From: Dehalococcoidia bacterium
GTDB taxonomy: Bacteria; Chloroflexota; Dehalococcoidia; GIF9; AB-539-J10
Assembly: GCA_030626915.1 (NCBI GenBank)
Contig: DAOUTC010000013.1
Location: 1-14,925, forward strand
Reading direction: 5' to 3'
DNA length: 14,925 bases
How positions within the stretch are numbered: the first letter of the stretch is position 1; every line of letters starts with the position of its first letter. Of this stretch, positions 6,613 to 13,406 are shown in pieces. Under the pieces are notes generated by a model that was given only the letters and a program-made list of their open reading frames with translations, had not been told where the DNA came from and made no database searches. Made by a program: the position numbers and the translations under genes.

Positions 6613-7649
6613 TCGTAGTTATGAAATGCGGCTGTAGTCAAGCTGAGATCGGTGCAGTTGTTAAGCGAATCGAAGAATTAGGCCTGAAGGAGCATATATC
6701 ACAGGGCGTCGAGCGTACAATTATAGGTATATTAGGCCAAAACCTTCTTGACATTCAGGGTACGCTACAGTTGCTGCCTGGGGTAGAAGAGGTTATCCCC
6801 GTTAGTAAGCCTTATAAACTTGCTAGTCGTGAGTTTCACCCCCAAAATACCATAGTTAAGGTAAATGGTATCGCCATTGGCGGTGATGAGATAGTTGTTA
6901 TAGCTGGGCCTTGTGCTGTAGAAAGTGAGGAGCAACTTTTAGCTACAGCTCGGGAGGTCAAAGCAGCTGGCGCTAATATATTGCGCGGTGGTGCCTTTAA
7001 ACCGAGCACTTCGCCATACCACTTTCGCGGACTGGGTGAAAAGGGACTTAAAATGCTAGCAAAAGCTCGAGAGGAAACGGGAATGCCCATCATCACCGAA
7101 GTAATGACACCAAATGACGTCGAATTAGTAGCTAACTATGTTGACATCCTCCAGATTGGGGCACGAAACATGCAGAACTTTATTCTGCTGGATGAAGTGG
7201 GGAAAACAAGGAAACCAGTTGTGCTCAAGAGAGGCTTGTCATCTACAATTCAAGAATGGCTATTAGCCGCCGAGTATATTCTGGCTCAGGGTAACGAACA
7301 ACTTATCCTTTGCGAACGCGGCATTAGAACTTTTGAAACTTCCACCCGCAATACTATGGATATCAGTGCTATTCCCCTCATTAAAAAAGTTAGTCACCTG
7401 CCTACAATTGCTGATCCCAGCCATGCCACAGGCAAATGGTATTTAGTAACTCCACTGGCACTAGCAGCAATAGCCGCTGGGGCAGATGGATTAATGATAG
7501 AGGTCCATCCCAATCCCGATTTAGCGCTTAAAGACGGTGCCCAATCGCTTACCTTTGAAAACTTCCGACAGTTTATGTCTCAACTAATACCTATAGTCCA
7601 AGCTACAGGTAGAAAACTAGCTACTTCTAGCACGAAAGTTAAATCTTAA
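6609..7649 (+). CDS. aroF: 3-deoxy-7-phosphoheptulonate (DAHP) synthase, Thermotoga type
   Basis: Condenses phosphoenolpyruvate and erythrose 4-phosphate to DAHP, the entry reaction of the shikimate pathway. It has 346 residues: an N-terminal ferredoxin-like regulatory domain (about 1-66, with the unusual CGCS at 7-10) and a TIM barrel. The four metal ligands known from the Thermotoga maritima enzyme occur at the same residue numbers: Cys102 in AGPCAVES, His272 in DPSHATG, Glu298 in MIEVH and Asp309 in LKDG. Other family motifs are LRGGAFKPSTSPYHFRG (125-141) and LKRG (206-209). In the Thermotoga enzyme the N-terminal domain mediates inhibition by tyrosine or phenylalanine; the same is likely here but is inference. 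It overlaps aroH by four bases and ribF follows six bases after its stop. Confidence 0.97.
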   Translation: MIVVMKCGCSQAEIGAVVKRIEELGLKEHISQGVERTIIGILGQNLLDIQGTLQLLPGVEEVIPVSKPYKLASREFHPQNTIVKVNGIAIGGDEIVVIAGPCAVESEEQLLATAREVKAAGANILRGGAFKPSTSPYHFRGLGEKGLKMLAKAREETGMPIITEVMTPNDVELVANYVDILQIGARNMQNFILLDEVGKTRKPVVLKRGLSSTIQEWLLAAEYILAQGNEQLILCERGIRTFETSTRNTMDISAIPLIKKVSHLPTIADPSHATGKWYLVTPLALAAIAAGADGLMIEVHPNPDLALKDGAQSLTFENFRQFMSQLIPIVQATGRKLATSSTKVKS

Positions 7650-7655
7650 GCTCCA

Positions 7656-8585
7656 ATGGGAATTGAACAAGAATTAGCTAATATAACTCCCGAAAGAGAA
7701 ACGCTTCTTACTGTTGGTGTCTTTGATGGCGTTCATGCCGGACATCGTTACTTGATTGAAAGATTGAACCAGCGGGCGCAGGAAAATGGATTACTCAGTG
7801 GTGTAGTCACATTTAATCCCCACCCCCAATCAGTGCTACATCCACATAGCCGACTACCCTGGTTAAGTAGCTTGGAAGATCGAATTAAGTCTCTTCGAGA
7901 ATTAGGCGTAGGCTTAGTCGCCGTGCTGTCTTTCACTCCAGAGGTGGCTCAACTTAGTGCCCGAGAGTTTATCGTCTTGCTTAAGAAATATCTCAAGATG
8001 AATGGCCTTATAATTGGCCCTGACTTCGCCTTGGGAAGAAAACGTGAGGGTGATGCTAACTTACTTGGCTCGCTAGGGCAGGAAATAGGATTTAATATGG
8101 AGGTCGTGTCTCCTTTTACAGTTAATGGTGAAATAGTAAGCAGCTCTCTCATTCGTCAAGCGTTGACTCAAGGCGACATGATGAAGATAGAAAGGTTAAT
8201 GGGGCGTTACTTCGCTCTTAGTGCCAAAGTTATCTCCACAGATAAACGCGGCCAGATTTTAGGATTTCCTACCGCTAACTTAGATATAAAACCAGGGCAG
8301 ACATTGCCTAATAACGGTGTTTATGGCACTATTACTCGTGTAGAGGACAAGCAATTTGCTTCAGCCACCAACATTGGTACTCGCCCCACTTTCGGAAACA
8401 ATGAAAAAACTGTGGAAACTCACCTACTCGATTATGAGGGTGATTTATATGGTAAAGAACTCCAGATTAAATTCATTTGCAAATTGAGAGACGAGAAATG
8501 CTTTGCTTCAGCTGAAGAACTAAAGGCTCAGATTGAGGAAGATATCAAAAAGGTAAGAGCAATAGCAGCCAGAGAATTAAAATGA
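7656..8585 (+). CDS. ribF: Bifunctional riboflavin kinase / FAD synthetase
   Basis: Makes FMN from riboflavin and ATP, then FAD from FMN and ATP. It has 309 residues in the usual two-module order. The N-terminal nucleotidyltransferase module carries GVFDGVHAGH (21-30), FNPHP (53-57) and the ISSTxIR-like VSSSLIR (161-167). The C-terminal riboflavin kinase module carries GFPTANLD (203-210), GVYGTI (221-226) and NIGTRPTF (239-246). The ATG lies six bases after the aroF stop with no clear Shine-Dalgarno, and the TGA overlaps the tyrS ATG by four bases, so it is fully embedded in the aromatic operon. No FMN riboswitch precedes it. Confidence 0.97.
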   Translation: MGIEQELANITPERETLLTVGVFDGVHAGHRYLIERLNQRAQENGLLSGVVTFNPHPQSVLHPHSRLPWLSSLEDRIKSLRELGVGLVAVLSFTPEVAQLSAREFIVLLKKYLKMNGLIIGPDFALGRKREGDANLLGSLGQEIGFNMEVVSPFTVNGEIVSSSLIRQALTQGDMMKIERLMGRYFALSAKVISTDKRGQILGFPTANLDIKPGQTLPNNGVYGTITRVEDKQFASATNIGTRPTFGNNEKTVETHLLDYEGDLYGKELQIKFICKLRDEKCFASAEELKAQIEEDIKKVRAIAARELK

Positions 8586-9790
8586 CTAATCTTAAATTTG
8601 GTCCCCTTTTAAAACGAGGCGTAGAAGAAATCGTTGTTGAACAGGAGCTAATAAAGCTACTGGAGTCAGGAAGACGCCTAAGGTTAAAGCAAGGTTTTGA
8701 CCCCAGTAGCCCTGATATCCACTTAGGGCATATAGTTGGTTTGAGAAAATTGCGCCAGTTTCAAGAACTAGGGCATAAGGTCATTCTCGTAGTTGGCGAC
8801 TGGACAGCACGAATTGGAGATCCAAGTGGGCAATCAGCTACTCGCCCTATGCTTTCTCCTCAAGAAGTGGAGGCTAATGCCCAAACTTACATGAAACAAT
8901 TCTTCAAAGTGGTAGACAAAGGTAAAACAGAGCTAAGATGGCAAAGCGAATGGTATGGTCAATTCACTTTAGACGAGGTCATTAAACTTACTAGTAAATT
9001 TACTATAGCACAGCTTCTGGCTAGAGAAGATTTCAATAAAAGATATAGTTCCGGCAATCCTATCTCTCTAACTGAATTGCTCTATCCCTTGCTCCAGAGC
9101 TATGATTCGGTAGTTGTCAAAGCCGATGTTGAGTTTGGCGGCACTGACCAGAAATTTAATTGCCTTCTAGGCAGGGAATTACAGCAATCCATGGGGCAGC
9201 CTTCTCAACAGGTTTTCCTCGTTCCTCTTCTCATTGGTACCGATGGTAGTCAGAAGATGAGCAAGAGCTTAGATAACCACATAGGTATTGACGAACCTCC
9301 TCAAGAAATGTACGGCAAGGTGATGTCTATCCCCGACCATCTTATTACTGATTATTTTGAGTTAGTAACTGACGTCTCAGATGAGGAAATTGTCGCATTT
9401 AAGGAGCAACTAAATACTCGCTCAGTCAACCCTATGAACCTTAAGAAAAGGTTGGCTTATGAAATTGTGACACAATTTCATGGTAATCAGGCAGCGGTTA
9501 AGGCAGAAAGGCACTTTACTAAAGTGTTTCAGCAAGGGGAGATACCAGAGGACATCCCTAAATATACCTTCACAGCTAAACATGCTCAAGATGAACTGTA
9601 CGAGGTTGATATAGCTCCAACCTTGCTTCAAAAGGGACTGGTTAAAAGCAATAGTGAATTGAAGCGTCTACTGGCCCAAGGAGCAATTGAGCTAAATGGC
9701 AAGAAACTGAGCAGCAATATCACTGTTGCTCAGGATGGCGATATCCTCAGGATAGGGAAACGCTGCTTTGTCCGGATAGCCATTAAGTAA
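8582..9790 (+). CDS. tyrS: Tyrosyl-tRNA synthetase
   Basis: Class I aminoacyl-tRNA synthetase charging tRNA-Tyr. It has 402 residues. Landmarks are FDPSSPDIHLGH with the HIGH-equivalent HLGH (47-50), VGDWTARIGDPSG (71-83), the tyrosine/KF-loop region EFGGTDQKFN (184-193), KMSKS (225-229) and a C-terminal S4 RNA-binding domain (about 346-402). The first block and length match the TyrZ-like bacterial subgroup rather than the shorter B. stearothermophilus type, on my reading. The ATG overlaps the ribF stop by four bases. It closes the operon; a 9-base hairpin follows directly after the stop. Confidence 0.97.
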   Translation: MTNLKFGPLLKRGVEEIVVEQELIKLLESGRRLRLKQGFDPSSPDIHLGHIVGLRKLRQFQELGHKVILVVGDWTARIGDPSGQSATRPMLSPQEVEANAQTYMKQFFKVVDKGKTELRWQSEWYGQFTLDEVIKLTSKFTIAQLLAREDFNKRYSSGNPISLTELLYPLLQSYDSVVVKADVEFGGTDQKFNCLLGRELQQSMGQPSQQVFLVPLLIGTDGSQKMSKSLDNHIGIDEPPQEMYGKVMSIPDHLITDYFELVTDVSDEEIVAFKEQLNTRSVNPMNLKKRLAYEIVTQFHGNQAAVKAERHFTKVFQQGEIPEDIPKYTFTAKHAQDELYEVDIAPTLLQKGLVKSNSELKRLLAQGAIELNGKKLSSNITVAQDGDILRIGKRCFVRIAIK

Positions 9791-9852
9791 GCTGCACTCT
9801 TATGTCACCCTGAGTGCAGCGAAGGCTCTATAGAGACTGGAGATTCTTCGCT
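9791..9852 (+). repeat. Hairpin-forming repeat directly after tyrS
   Basis: GCTGCACTC (9791-9799) pairs perfectly with GAGTGCAGC (9812-9820). The same right arm can instead pair downstream, because AGCGAAG (9818-9824) is complementary to CTTCGCT (9846-9852). The stretch TGTCACCCTGAG (9803-9814) followed by AGCGAAG and ending in ATTCTTCGCT resembles, from memory, a palindromic repeat dispersed in many bacterial genomes. No T-run follows either hairpin, so it is not a standard intrinsic terminator, though it could protect the mRNA end. Confidence 0.6.
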
Positions 9853-10105
9853 GTCTAAATAACATGGTCCTCGCCTGAATCAGCTAGCTCAATTATAGTC
9901 TTATCCTGTGAAGCTTCAAGACAATATTTTGGCAATCTCCCCCTCTAAATCTTGATATAGCCCAAAAAGAGGACTGAAGTTAGCGCGGCAAGCTCGCATT
10001 AGCTGTAAACTGTTGCACTTTGTGAAATGGACAAAGCTCAGCCACTTGCCTCAAACCTCTTTATACCCTTGCAACTCATTTAGGATGCTGCTATAAGTTT
10101 CGCAC
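9853..10105. other. Gene-free stretch between tyrS and the yqeY terminator
   Basis: No gene recognised on either strand. The minus strand holds one 44-codon open stretch (10050-9919) without a start that stands out or a recognisable motif, flanked by stops in the same frame. It might be a decayed gene fragment but its length is within chance expectation. No tRNA-like or riboswitch-like fold was noticed. Confidence 0.4.
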
Positions 10106-10145
10106 TAAAAATAAGACAATGGCGGTAAAATAATGCCACCATTGT
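10106..10145 (-). terminator. Rho-independent terminator of rpsU-yqeY
   Basis: ACAATGG (10116-10122) and CCATTGT (10139-10145) form a 7-base stem that extends by two further pairs past one mismatch, with a loop of about ten bases. On the minus strand the stem is followed by the T-rich CTTATTTTT (10114-10106). It lies 26 bases beyond the yqeY stop and fits a standard terminator for that operon. Confidence 0.8.
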
Positions 10146-10170
10146 TTAAAACCCTAGTTCCCTCACAAAC

Positions 10171-10620
10171 TCAGACACTAGTCAGCAATTCTGAAACTAC
10201 CTCACTGACTTGCCTCCCATCGGCTTTACCTCTAAGTTGAGGCATGAGTTGAGACATAACCTTTCCTTTATTCTTTATCCCTCTAACTCCCATTGCCTCT
10301 ATTACTTGCTGTGCCGCAGTTCTAATCTCCTCACGGCTCATCTGCTTGGGAACATATCCCATAAGGATAGCCAATTCTGTTTCTTCTTGAGCTACAAGAT
10401 CATTGCGATTCCCCTGTCTAAAAGCCTCAATGCTTTCCCGATGCCGCTTTACTTCCTTACCGATAACATCAAGAGCTTTATTATCATCTAGGGGTTTCTG
10501 CTGGGCGATTTCAGTATTCTTCATCTCAGATAAGAGCAGACGTAATACAGAAGCTCTTGCTTCATCCCGCTGCTTAAGCGCTTCCTTGAGGTCTTCCCTT
10601 ATCTTACCCTCGCACGTCAC
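10171..10620 (-). CDS. yqeY: GatB/YqeY domain protein
   Basis: Small helical protein of the YqeY family, related to the tRNA-binding tail of the GatB amidotransferase subunit; its exact role is unsettled, with tRNA-linked or GatCAB-related functions suggested. I place the start at the GTG 10620, giving 149 residues (MTCEGKIREDLKEALK...), because it overlaps the rpsU stop in a GTGA four-base junction and has AGGTG six bases upstream. A longer reading from GTG 10629 would add only MPK. Visible family features are the N-terminal DLKEALKQRDE segment, VLRLLLSEMKN, the central GYVPKQMSREEI and the C-terminal GKVMSQLMPQLRGKADGRQV. rpsU-yqeY adjacency is also found in Firmicutes. Confidence 0.93.
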   Translation of the reverse strand: MTCEGKIREDLKEALKQRDEARASVLRLLLSEMKNTEIAQQKPLDDNKALDVIGKEVKRHRESIEAFRQGNRNDLVAQEETELAILMGYVPKQMSREEIRTAAQQVIEAMGVRGIKNKGKVMSQLMPQLRGKADGRQVSEVVSELLTSV

Positions 10621-10802
10621 CTTAGGCACCTAGAGCTTCTTCGCCTCTTCACTGCTTCTTTTCTCCTTCGCTGCTCACTGGGTTTCTCATAGAACCTGCG
10701 ACGGCGAACTTCGGCTAAAATGCGATCTTCCTGCACCTGCCTATTAAATCTGCGCAGCAAGCTTTCAAAACTCTCACCAGAACTAAGCTTTACATTAGCC
10801 AT
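10617..10802 (-). CDS. rpsU: 30S ribosomal protein S21
   Basis: Small basic protein of the 30S subunit needed for initiation. The 61 residues start MANVKLSSGESFESLLRRF and contain the conserved ILAEVRRRRFYEKPSEQRRRKE, ending in an arginine-rich tail. An upstream in-frame ATG at 10838 would add twelve residues, but the canonical S21 start is the ATG at 10802. The mapped promoter (TTGACA-18-TAAAAT) also predicts transcription beginning near 10835, downstream of the longer start. A weak AGGT lies about ten bases before the ATG. Its TGA stop overlaps the GTG start of yqeY. Confidence 0.95.
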   Translation of the reverse strand: MANVKLSSGESFESLLRRFNRQVQEDRILAEVRRRRFYEKPSEQRRRKEAVKRRRSSRCLR

Positions 10803-10841
10803 TATTATTACATCATACCTATGTCTCTGACGAAGCATTGT

Positions 10842-10871
10842 ATTTTACCCACTGTATTTCACCTATGTCAA
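10842..10871 (-). promoter_or_regulatory. Promoter of rpsU-yqeY
   Basis: Minus strand: perfect TTGACA (10871-10866), 18-base spacer, TAAAAT (10847-10842). The expected transcription start is about 10835, leaving roughly 33 bases of leader before the rpsU ATG. Confidence 0.7.
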
Positions 10872-10900
10872 GCATTTGTGGGCTCTAAATGAGGTATGTA

Positions 10901-10929
10901 TTGACAAACACCACTACTTAGGAGATAAT
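10901..10929 (+). promoter_or_regulatory. Promoter of rpsP-khpA
   Basis: Perfect TTGACA (10901-10906), 17-base spacer, GATAAT (10924-10929). The expected start near 10936 lies about five bases before the GTG start of rpsP. A GGAG at 10921-10924 overlaps the -10 box and is 16 bases from the GTG, so it would not be in the mRNA. Confidence 0.7.
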
Positions 10930-10940
10930 AATTCAGTTAA

Positions 10941-11240
10941 GTGATTAAAATTAGATTACGCCGGGTAGGAAGAAAACATCAGCCAATTTACCGAGTGGTA
11001 GTAGCCGATAGCAAGTCACCTCGTGATGGTGCTTTCATCGAAGTCATTGGTCATTATAATCCTTTGACTGACCCCGCTAGTGTTGATATTAATGAAGAAA
11101 AAGCGCTGAAATGGCTTAACTGCGGGGCTCAGCCCACGGATACAGTTTATAGCTTACTGCAAAAATTAGGCATTATAGATAAATTTAAGCCACAGCAAGG
11201 AACTCCTCACCTAACCTCTCCCTTGAAGGGAGAGGAATGA
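10941..11240 (+). CDS. rpsP: 30S ribosomal protein S16 (repeat-encoded C-terminal tail)
   Basis: Core protein of the 30S subunit. Starting at GTG 10941, the N-terminus reads MIKIRLRRVGRKHQPIYRVVVADS, followed by RDGAFIEVIGHYNP, then EKALKWLNCGAQPTDTV and LLQKLGI, all standard S16 blocks. The protein is 99 residues, somewhat longer than the usual 80-90. The last eleven residues, PHLTSPLKGEE, and the TGA stop are encoded by a palindromic repeat (11205-11247), so this tail is acquired rather than ancestral. No usable Shine-Dalgarno is present and the promoter sits just upstream, suggesting a near-leaderless message. khpA follows after 23 bases. Confidence 0.95.
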   Translation: MIKIRLRRVGRKHQPIYRVVVADSKSPRDGAFIEVIGHYNPLTDPASVDINEEKALKWLNCGAQPTDTVYSLLQKLGIIDKFKPQQGTPHLTSPLKGEE

Positions 11241-11247
11241 GGTGAGG
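11205..11247 (+). repeat. Palindromic repeat spanning the rpsP stop codon
   Basis: A nested inverted repeat: outer arms CCTCACCT (11205-11212) and AGGTGAGG (11240-11247), inner arms CCTCTCCCT (11215-11223) and AGGGAGAGG (11227-11235), with a three-base TGA loop. All 17 arm pairs are perfect, separated only by AA on one side and AATG on the other. The pattern of CCTCACC, CCTCTCCC and its complement resembles, from memory, a repeat dispersed in many bacterial genomes. No T-run follows; the khpA ribosome binding site AAGGAG lies six bases beyond. Confidence 0.8.
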
Positions 11248-11263
11248 GTGATAAGGAGATAAA

Positions 11264-11491
11264 ATGAAAGAGTTAGTAGAATACATTGTTAAATCTATTG
11301 TCTCAGAGCCTGATAAGGTAAACATTACTGAAGAAAGTAGTGACGAAGGGCTGTTAATAAAATTGGAGGTTGCTCCCGAGGATAAAGGTAGAGTCATCGG
11401 CAGACAAGGCCGGGTAGCTGAAGCAATGCGTACCCTACTACGAGTAAAAGCTGCTAAAGATGATACTAGAGTCAGGCTAGAGATAGTGTAA
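11264..11491 (+). CDS. khpA: KhpA, KH-domain RNA-binding protein
   Basis: A 75-residue single KH-domain protein (YlqC/KhpA family). It binds RNA through the GxxG loop, here GRQG at residues 46-49 within KGRVIGRQGRVAEAMRTLL; in Gram-positive bacteria KhpA partners with KhpB/Jag and influences cell division and sRNA biology. Whether KhpB exists here cannot be seen. A good AAGGAG (11253-11258) lies five bases before the ATG. It follows rpsP, its common neighbour. The usual next genes, rimM and trmD, are absent; a convergent antiporter follows instead. Confidence 0.95.
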   Translation: MKELVEYIVKSIVSEPDKVNITEESSDEGLLIKLEVAPEDKGRVIGRQGRVAEAMRTLLRVKAAKDDTRVRLEIV

Positions 11492-11584
11492 CCAAGGTTG
11501 TTAACTCTTTTGTAGCCTTTTATTTAGTCTCCTGAGTGAGCATAGAGTTTGGCAACTCAATTTGTAGTAGCTTGCTTGCCTTTC

Positions 11585-12793
11585 TCATGAGACCTTAACA
11601 CTCACCTCTCCAGCTTTAAAAATGGCATATTTTGTCAAGGGGGGAGCGATAAGTTCGTTTATGATAGTCGAAGCCAATACTGCATTTAACATCACAGCTC
11701 CAAAAGTAGGAAATCTGAGGGCCGCTAGAAGAATCAGACCAATAGTAACCCCCGCTTTTGGTAATAGGGCAAAACCTAGATATTTTTTCACGCTATCTGG
11801 CGCATGAGAGAGTTTGGCACCTGCTCTTGCTCCTGTGACTTTACCTGTGCACCTAGCTAGAACAATTAATAGCGCCAATATACCGGCGACTTTCAGTACG
11901 CCTAAATCGAAATGCAATCCTGCCAATACAAAAAACATGGCATAGAGCACATCCTCAATCTCCTCGATTACGGAAAACATTTCCTTTCTCTTCATTTTAT
12001 TTACTACGATAAAACCGACAACCATATTAGCCAAAATTGATGAAAGGTTCAGGTAACTGGTAACGCCGGCACATAGCATGAGCATTCCAAAAACCACCAC
12101 CAACAGCAATTCGCGAGTTCTCACAAGCCTGCTGATATACATTAAGGCGATGGCAAAAATAATGCCCACCGCTACAGATTCGACTATATGTAAAAAGGGA
12201 ATACCCAGCATTTGATAAAAAGAAAAATTACTGGCACCACCGACCAAGGGTTGGCATATGCCCAAAGCAATAGCTAAAGCGATAACTGCAATTGCATCAT
12301 CGAGGGCCACCACCGCGAGTAAAGTTGTGGTCAAAGGGCCTTTTGCCTTATATTCACTGATTATCGCCATCGTTGCCGCTGGAGCGGTGGCGCATGATAC
12401 TGCACCTATGATAAAGGCCATGGGAAAATACCACTGCCAAAAGGTTTGGTTTGGACTGATTAAATGGCCTGAGAGAGCTAAAACTAGGGTGACCAAAAAC
12501 CATGCGCCTAAACTTTGAAGGAGTGTTATCCAAGTGATGCTTTCCTTCAACTTTCGTAAATTTTCCCAGTGAAGACTGCCACCGATTAGATATGCAATAA
12601 TCCCCAGAGCAATGTCGGTGATTATGTTTAAGTTTTCTACAGCTTCCTTTGGTATTATGTTTAGAAGGGAAGGACTCAATAGAATACCGATAATGATATA
12701 GCCAGTAATCCTGGGGAATTTGAGCTTTCCTACAGCTAACCCACCAAAGAAACCAACAACTACTATTATCCCTATGGCTAATATTAGGTTCAT
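11585..12793 (-). CDS. Cation:proton antiporter, CPA2 family
   Basis: Integral membrane protein of 402 residues with about a dozen hydrophobic segments from residue 1 to near the end. It exchanges Na+ or K+ for H+ in characterised relatives. Family marks include an early GGLAVGKLKFPRITGYIIIG segment, SCATAPAATMAIISEY (133-148), the paired aspartates LDDAIAV (164-170) in the ion-binding helix, and PKAGVTIGL near the C-terminus. It lacks the C-terminal TrkA-N/RCK nucleotide-binding domain seen in Kef channels, so it is a transporter-only form. A weak AAAGAG immediately precedes the ATG. It lies downstream of a CBS-pair protein in the same orientation, 141 bases away; no confident promoter was found in that gap. 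Ion specificity is unknown. Confidence 0.9.
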   Translation of the reverse strand: MNLILAIGIIVVVGFFGGLAVGKLKFPRITGYIIIGILLSPSLLNIIPKEAVENLNIITDIALGIIAYLIGGSLHWENLRKLKESITWITLLQSLGAWFLVTLVLALSGHLISPNQTFWQWYFPMAFIIGAVSCATAPAATMAIISEYKAKGPLTTTLLAVVALDDAIAVIALAIALGICQPLVGGASNFSFYQMLGIPFLHIVESVAVGIIFAIALMYISRLVRTRELLLVVVFGMLMLCAGVTSYLNLSSILANMVVGFIVVNKMKRKEMFSVIEEIEDVLYAMFFVLAGLHFDLGVLKVAGILALLIVLARCTGKVTGARAGAKLSHAPDSVKKYLGFALLPKAGVTIGLILLAALRFPTFGAVMLNAVLASTIINELIAPPLTKYAIFKAGEVSVKVS

Positions 12794-12934
12794 CTCTTTA
12801 TAAGACCTTTGCTTTTATATTGAGCTTGTGGAATTAAAGAAGTAGAAGGAACCTTTATCTAAATCTTCTCAAATTGCGATACCACTTTGAAAGGCACCGC
12901 TTTGTGTTTTAGCCAAAATCTTTCATAAGCTATT

Positions 12935-13381
12935 TCAGATAGAAAAGTAAATATGTATCACACTAGTTAGAGACAGCTCCCCGATGATTTCATCATTTTC
13001 TGTTACTGCTAATCTCCTTACTCTATGGCTTGTCATAAGGCGAAGCACCTCCGACATTGTCGCTTTCGGATGACATTTTATTACAGGCTTAGCCATGATA
13101 TCCTCTGCTTTTTCAAATTCGGTGTGATGCAAAGACCGAGGTCTTATCACACCAACTGTGTAACTCCTTCCAGGTAACGGACTAATAATTTCTAAAAGGT
13201 CTTTTTCAGTGATAACGCCAACAAGTTTCCTGCTATCTTTCCCTTCTACCACCCAAACATGCCGCCTTTTCATACCTACTTTCTTCGCAACTGTACATAT
13301 AGAGGCATCTTTCTCAATCAACGGTGGATTGCGATTCATGATTTCTTCTACTGGAATATTATAGAAGCTTGTTTCGGACAT
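12935..13381 (-). CDS. Tandem CBS-domain protein
   Basis: A 148-residue stand-alone CBS pair (Bateman module). The first CBS begins at VEEIMNRNP (11-19) and ends with LVGVITEKDLLEII (53-66); the second begins at AEDIMAKPV (92-100) and ends with IIGELSLTSVIHIY (132-145). Such modules bind adenosine nucleotides and regulate partners, often transporters or enzymes. Here the partner could be the antiporter encoded next, which lacks its own regulatory domain; this is inference from context. The ATG at 13381 has no clear Shine-Dalgarno and lies 25 bases after the stop of the bifunctional nuclease gene, so it is probably transcribed with it. Confidence 0.9.
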   Translation of the reverse strand: MSETSFYNIPVEEIMNRNPPLIEKDASICTVAKKVGMKRRHVWVVEGKDSRKLVGVITEKDLLEIISPLPGRSYTVGVIRPRSLHHTEFEKAEDIMAKPVIKCHPKATMSEVLRLMTSHRVRRLAVTENDEIIGELSLTSVIHIYFSI

Positions 13382-13406
13382 CGTACCAAGACGAATCTGC
13401 TATTTC

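Noticed and set aside
9791..9820. Intrinsic terminator after tyrS
   Set aside because: The stem is perfect but no T-run follows, so it is listed as a repeat/hairpin instead.
10210..10633. Two overlapping plus-strand frames
   Set aside because: Antisense to yqeY, whose protein family is clear on the minus strand.
11545..11558. Small GAGTT/AACTC hairpin as terminator between khpA and the antiporter
   Set aside because: Only five pairs and no clear T-run on either strand.
12258..12518. 86-codon alanine-rich plus-strand frame
   Set aside because: Complement of transmembrane coding sequence of the antiporter; such shadows are common opposite hydrophobic genes.
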